Assembly: GCF_028274965.1 (NCBI RefSeq)
Contig: NZ_JAQCNO010000055.1
Coordinates: forward strand, 61,448 to 125,447
DNA length: 64,000 nt
Reading direction: 5' to 3'
Origin: Natronomonas sp.
GTDB taxonomy: Archaea; Halobacteriota; Halobacteria; Halobacteriales; Haloarculaceae
Both the position numbers and the translations under genes were made by a program. Position 1 is the stretch's first letter, and each line of letters opens with the position of its first letter. Positions 58,994 to 64,000 of the stretch are shown piece by piece. Under the pieces are notes generated by a model that saw nothing but the letters and a program-made list of their open reading frames with translations, ran no database searches and was not told the origin of the DNA.

Positions 58994-60169
58994 GTGACGC
59001 GCGCCGAGCGGATCGGGCTGTCGGCCGTCGTCTTCGTCGTCCTCTTCACGCAGCTGTTGGCCTACCCCGGGGTCGACCGGCTCGTCGCCGCCCTCGGCGC
59101 GTCGCCGACGGTCGACGCCGCGACCGCCTTTCTCGCCGTCCAGCTTCTGGCGTTCGTCCTGTGCTCGACCGTCTGGGGCGCCCTCTCGGATCGGTTCGGA
59201 CGGCGCCTCCCGTTCGTCCGGGCGGGCGCCCTCGGCGGGACCGCCGCATACCTCGCTTTGGCGGCGCTCGTCGTCTCGGGGGCCGGTGGGTTCGGGGCCG
59301 CGCTCGCGCTCCGGTTCCTTGAGGGCGCGTTCACGATCGGCGCGTTCTCGCTTTCGATCACGATGCTCATGGACCTCGAGGGCGGCCGCGGCCGGAACAT
59401 GGGCGCGGCGGGGATCGCGATCGGCTCGGGGGCGGCCCTCGGTGCGCCCATCGGCGGGCAGTTGTACGAGATCGGCCCCCTTGCGCCGCTCTTCGCCTCC
59501 GCCGCGCTGCTCGGCGGCGTGTTCGTCCTGACGCGGTCGCTGCCGGACAGGGCGCCGCGGTCCGGGGGCAGCCTCGCCGACTCGATCGCGCGCCTCCGGG
59601 GGGCTCCCGAGCTCGCCGTCCCCTTTGCGTTCGGCTTCGCCGATCGCTTCGTCGCCGGCTTTTTCGGGCTCGTCGGCACGTTCTACTTCAGGGACGCCTT
59701 CGGGCTCGACCCCGGCGCGATCGGACTCCTGCTCGCGTGTTTTTTCGTCCCGTTCGCGCTGCTCCAGTACCCCTTCGGCGGGCTCTCCGATCGGATCGGC
59801 CGCGTCGTCCCCGTCGCCGCCGGCTCCGCGGGATTCGGCGCCGCCGTCCTCGGGGTCGGCGCCGCGCCGACCGTCCCGACCGCCGCCGCGGGGATGGCGA
59901 CCGTCGGCGTCCTCGGCGCGCTCGTCGCGCCGGCGACCATGGCGCTCGTGACGGACATCGCCGACCCGGCCGATCGGGGGGCCGCCATGGGCGGGTTCAA
60001 CGTCTTCGGCAGCCTCGGCTTTCTCGGCGGCATCGTCGGCGGCGGCTGGCTCGCCACCGACTACGGCTACCCGGTCGCGTTCGCCGTCACCGGCGGACTC
60101 GAACTCCTTGTCGCCGCCGTCACCCTCCCGGCGCTGGTCCGGATCGCGCCCGGGCGCTCGCTTTTGTGA
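58994..60169 (+). CDS. Major facilitator superfamily transporter
   Basis: A 391-residue, roughly 12-segment MFS protein. The motif GALSDRFGRRLPFVRAG and, in the second half, FGGLSDRIGRVVPVA, are the loop 2/8 signatures. Other helices include LSAVVFVVLFTQLLAYPG and VAPATMALVTDIADPADRG. The substrate is unknown. GTG 58994 is taken as start. A longer frame upstream is a shadow of the helicase region. Confidence 0.85.
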   Translation: MTRAERIGLSAVVFVVLFTQLLAYPGVDRLVAALGASPTVDAATAFLAVQLLAFVLCSTVWGALSDRFGRRLPFVRAGALGGTAAYLALAALVVSGAGGFGAALALRFLEGAFTIGAFSLSITMLMDLEGGRGRNMGAAGIAIGSGAALGAPIGGQLYEIGPLAPLFASAALLGGVFVLTRSLPDRAPRSGGSLADSIARLRGAPELAVPFAFGFADRFVAGFFGLVGTFYFRDAFGLDPGAIGLLLACFFVPFALLQYPFGGLSDRIGRVVPVAAGSAGFGAAVLGVGAAPTVPTAAAGMATVGVLGALVAPATMALVTDIADPADRGAAMGGFNVFGSLGFLGGIVGGGWLATDYGYPVAFAVTGGLELLVAAVTLPALVRIAPGRSLL

Positions 60170-60252
60170 CGCTCGGAGTGACGCCTCCGGCGTCGACCCG
60201 ATCAAAACTACCATTGCACAGCCCCGAGTAGCGAACACGTCAGGTGGATCCC

Positions 60253-61365
60253 GTGACGAAGAAACGCGAATACAAGGACGACTACACGAACAAGACGCTC
60301 TATCTCCCCGGCCCGACCGACGTGCGCGAGGACGTCATCGACGCGATGGCGGAACCGGTGTTCGGCCACCGGATGGACCGGATGACGGACCTGTACACGA
60401 CCATCGTCGAGGACACGAAGGAGTTCCTCGACACGGACAACGACGTCATCGTTCTGACGGCGTCGGGCACGGAGTTCTGGGAGGCGACGACGCTCAACCT
60501 CGTCGACGACGGCCGCGTTCTCTGTCCGACGAGCGGGGCCTTCAGCGAGCGACAGGCGAACGTCACCGAGCGCCTCGGCAAGCCCGTCGACCGGATCGAA
60601 TACGAGTGGGGCGAGGCGGTCAAGCCCGACGACGTCCGGGCGGCGCTGGCGGCCGACGGCGCCGAGTACGACGCCGTCACCGTCGTGATGAACGAGACCT
60701 CGACCGGCGTCCGGAACCCGATCGAGGAGATCGGCGACGTCGTCGCGGACTACCCCGAGACGTACTTCGTCGTCGACGCCATCTCCGCGCTCGGGGGCGA
60801 CTACGTCGACATCGAGGCCCACGGCATCGACGCGATCTTCACCTCGGTCCAGAAGGCCTTCGCGATGCCGCCGGGCCTTTCGGTCTGTGTCGTCAGCGAC
60901 GACGCCTACGAGCGCGAGAGCGAGAGCGACTCGGCCTCCTGGTACGGCGGGTTTCAGCGCTGTCTGGACTACTACGACCGGAAGGGCCAGACGCACTCGA
61001 CGCCCGCAATCCCGCTCATGTTGGCGTACCGCAAGCAGATGAAACACATGCTCGAGGAGACGCACGAGCGCCGCGACGAGCGCCACCGCGACATGGCCGA
61101 GTACACCCGTTCGTGGGCGCGCGAACACTTCGATCTCTTCGCCGAGGCGGGCTACGAATCGCGGACGGTGACCTGCATCGAGAACACGCGCGGCATCGAC
61201 GTCGCCGGGACGATCGACACGGTCAGCGAGGAGTACGACATGGTCTTCTCGAGCGGGTACGGCGACATCGGCGAGGAGACGTTCCGGATCGGACACATGG
61301 GCGAACACACCGTCGAGAGCGTCCGGGCGCTGACCGACGCAATCGAGGACGTCGCCGGGCTCTGA
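60253..61365 (+). CDS. Class V aminotransferase (alanine-glyoxylate/serine-pyruvate type)
   Basis: A 370-residue PLP enzyme. LYLPGPTDVREDVIDAMA is the start of the fold. The glycine-rich loop is VLTASGTEFWEA, the cofactor pocket includes VVDAISALGGD, and SVQKAFAMPPGLSV holds the PLP lysine. GHMGEHTVESV is at the C-terminus. It probably moves amino groups between alanine, serine or aspartate and glyoxylate or pyruvate. GTG 60253 is preferred, as MTKKREY-like starts are common. GTG 60244 adds three residues. Confidence 0.88.
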   Translation: MTKKREYKDDYTNKTLYLPGPTDVREDVIDAMAEPVFGHRMDRMTDLYTTIVEDTKEFLDTDNDVIVLTASGTEFWEATTLNLVDDGRVLCPTSGAFSERQANVTERLGKPVDRIEYEWGEAVKPDDVRAALAADGAEYDAVTVVMNETSTGVRNPIEEIGDVVADYPETYFVVDAISALGGDYVDIEAHGIDAIFTSVQKAFAMPPGLSVCVVSDDAYERESESDSASWYGGFQRCLDYYDRKGQTHSTPAIPLMLAYRKQMKHMLEETHERRDERHRDMAEYTRSWAREHFDLFAEAGYESRTVTCIENTRGIDVAGTIDTVSEEYDMVFSSGYGDIGEETFRIGHMGEHTVESVRALTDAIEDVAGL

Positions 61366-61427
61366 GCCGCCCCACCGGACCGAGCGGGCCCGCCGGCGCT
61401 CGCGGCGACGTCGGTGCTTTTTGATAA

Positions 61428-63527
<2,100 letters not shown>

Positions 63528-63620
63528 CCGAAACGCGGCGTCGCTCGGTCGGGCCGGACCGCCGGACGGTCCGGCCGGCGACGACAACCCATATGCGTCT
63601 CGCGCTCCCGGATACGTCCG

Positions 63621-64000
63621 ATGGGCCTCTTCGACACCATCCGACAGACGCTCGGGCTCAGCGCCGAAGCGGACGCGACCCGCGCCGCCGACCCCGGCGA
63701 CCTCTTCGGGATGTCCACGGCGTACGTGACGATGGAAGCCGACCTGGGGTTCCGGCCGACCGGCGACGCCGCGCTCTGTTTCGCCAACGTCGACAGCACG
63801 GCGTTTCAGGGCGCCCGCCGCGAGGTCGAGGCGGTCTTGGAACTCGGCGAGGAGGAGACCGGCACGACCGCTTCGTTCATCGAGGACAGCCACGGCTACC
63901 ACTGGGTCGTCCTCCGCGATCCGGACTTCGAAGACCTCGTTACGAGCGTCCACTTCGCCGCCGACACGCTCGTCGAGGAGGGGTTCGGCTCCCGGCTGTT
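63621..64000 (+). CDS. pspAB: PspA-associated protein PspAB, truncated at window edge
   Basis: A 126-residue N-terminal part (MGLFDTIRQTLGLSAEAD) of the haloarchaeal PspAB family. It includes DPGDLFGMSTAYVTMEADLGF, LCFANVDSTAFQGA, HGYHWVVLRDPDFEDLVTS and FAADTLVEEGFGSRLL, all typical. It is thought to accompany PspA-type membrane stress proteins, and its role is not proven. A TATA-like ATATG near 63590 fits the ATG. The 3' end lies beyond the window. Confidence 0.82.
   Translation, partial: MGLFDTIRQTLGLSAEADATRAADPGDLFGMSTAYVTMEADLGFRPTGDAALCFANVDSTAFQGARREVEAVLELGEEETGTTASFIEDSHGYHWVVLRDPDFEDLVTSVHFAADTLVEEGFGSRL

Overview
The window is chromosomal DNA of a haloarchaeon (class Halobacteria). 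The evidence is high G+C, strongly acidic predicted proteins, and archaeal information-processing genes: RFC small subunit, SMC/ScpA, a type II methionine aminopeptidase, GatB and an archaeal RNase P RNA. Many start codons lie about 27 bases after a TATA box, as in leaderless haloarchaeal transcription. Families largely confined to haloarchaea (DUF7090-, DUF7119- and DUF7518-like, and PspAB) point the same way. I cannot assign a genus.

Layout. 1-6.8 kb: a truncated DUF418 membrane protein, Hsp20, then purine genes (purQ-purS, purU, purC), deoC and small membrane, zinc-ribbon and cupin proteins. 6.9-13.1 kb: tRNA methylthiotransferase, cation efflux, HIT protein, methionine aminopeptidase, a DUF63 membrane protein and ketopantoate reductase. 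13.1-18.2 kb: SufU/SufS, a DUF4350-SppA protease pair and a TPR-DUF424 pair. 18.4-25.8 kb: 6-phosphogluconate dehydrogenase, metY-metX, a DsbA-like protein, NfeD and MetRS. 26-35.4 kb: a probably frameshifted DICT-like gene, PEP synthase, PhzF, a deaminase and the three-gene unit coiled-coil protein-smc-scpA. 35.5-47 kb: gatB, topA, GGGP synthase, methylmalonyl-CoA mutase plus epimerase, a flavin reductase and korAB. 47-52.5 kb: a RecA-like protein, tRNA-Lys, small conserved proteins, a siroheme reductase, a pilin-like protein with a poly-glutamate tail, and RNase P RNA. 52.6-64 kb: a metallo-beta-lactamase fold protein, GNAT, an intein-split rfcS, an Fe-S helicase, an MFS transporter, an aminotransferase, NAD-dependent DNA ligase and a truncated pspAB.

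Together this is a core-genome segment covering purine, sulfur amino acid and central carbon metabolism, chromosome segregation, and replication and repair. I see no prophage, insertion sequence, CRISPR array or defence island. The one clear mobile element is a very large intein (about 697 residues) in the ATP-binding loop of RFC.

The least explained items are: the pilin-like protein with a 75-residue Glu/Asn repeat tail encoded by a 225-bp polypurine tract; the helix-turn-helix-like insert in the RFC intein; a strong TATA box with no gene behind it and an inverted-repeat pair in the 9.76-10.07 kb intergenic region; a 27-codon leader frame overlapping a tiny CGC-motif protein gene; and two places (purU start, DICT-like gene) where a one-base shift would restore a longer, more haloarchaeal-looking protein.
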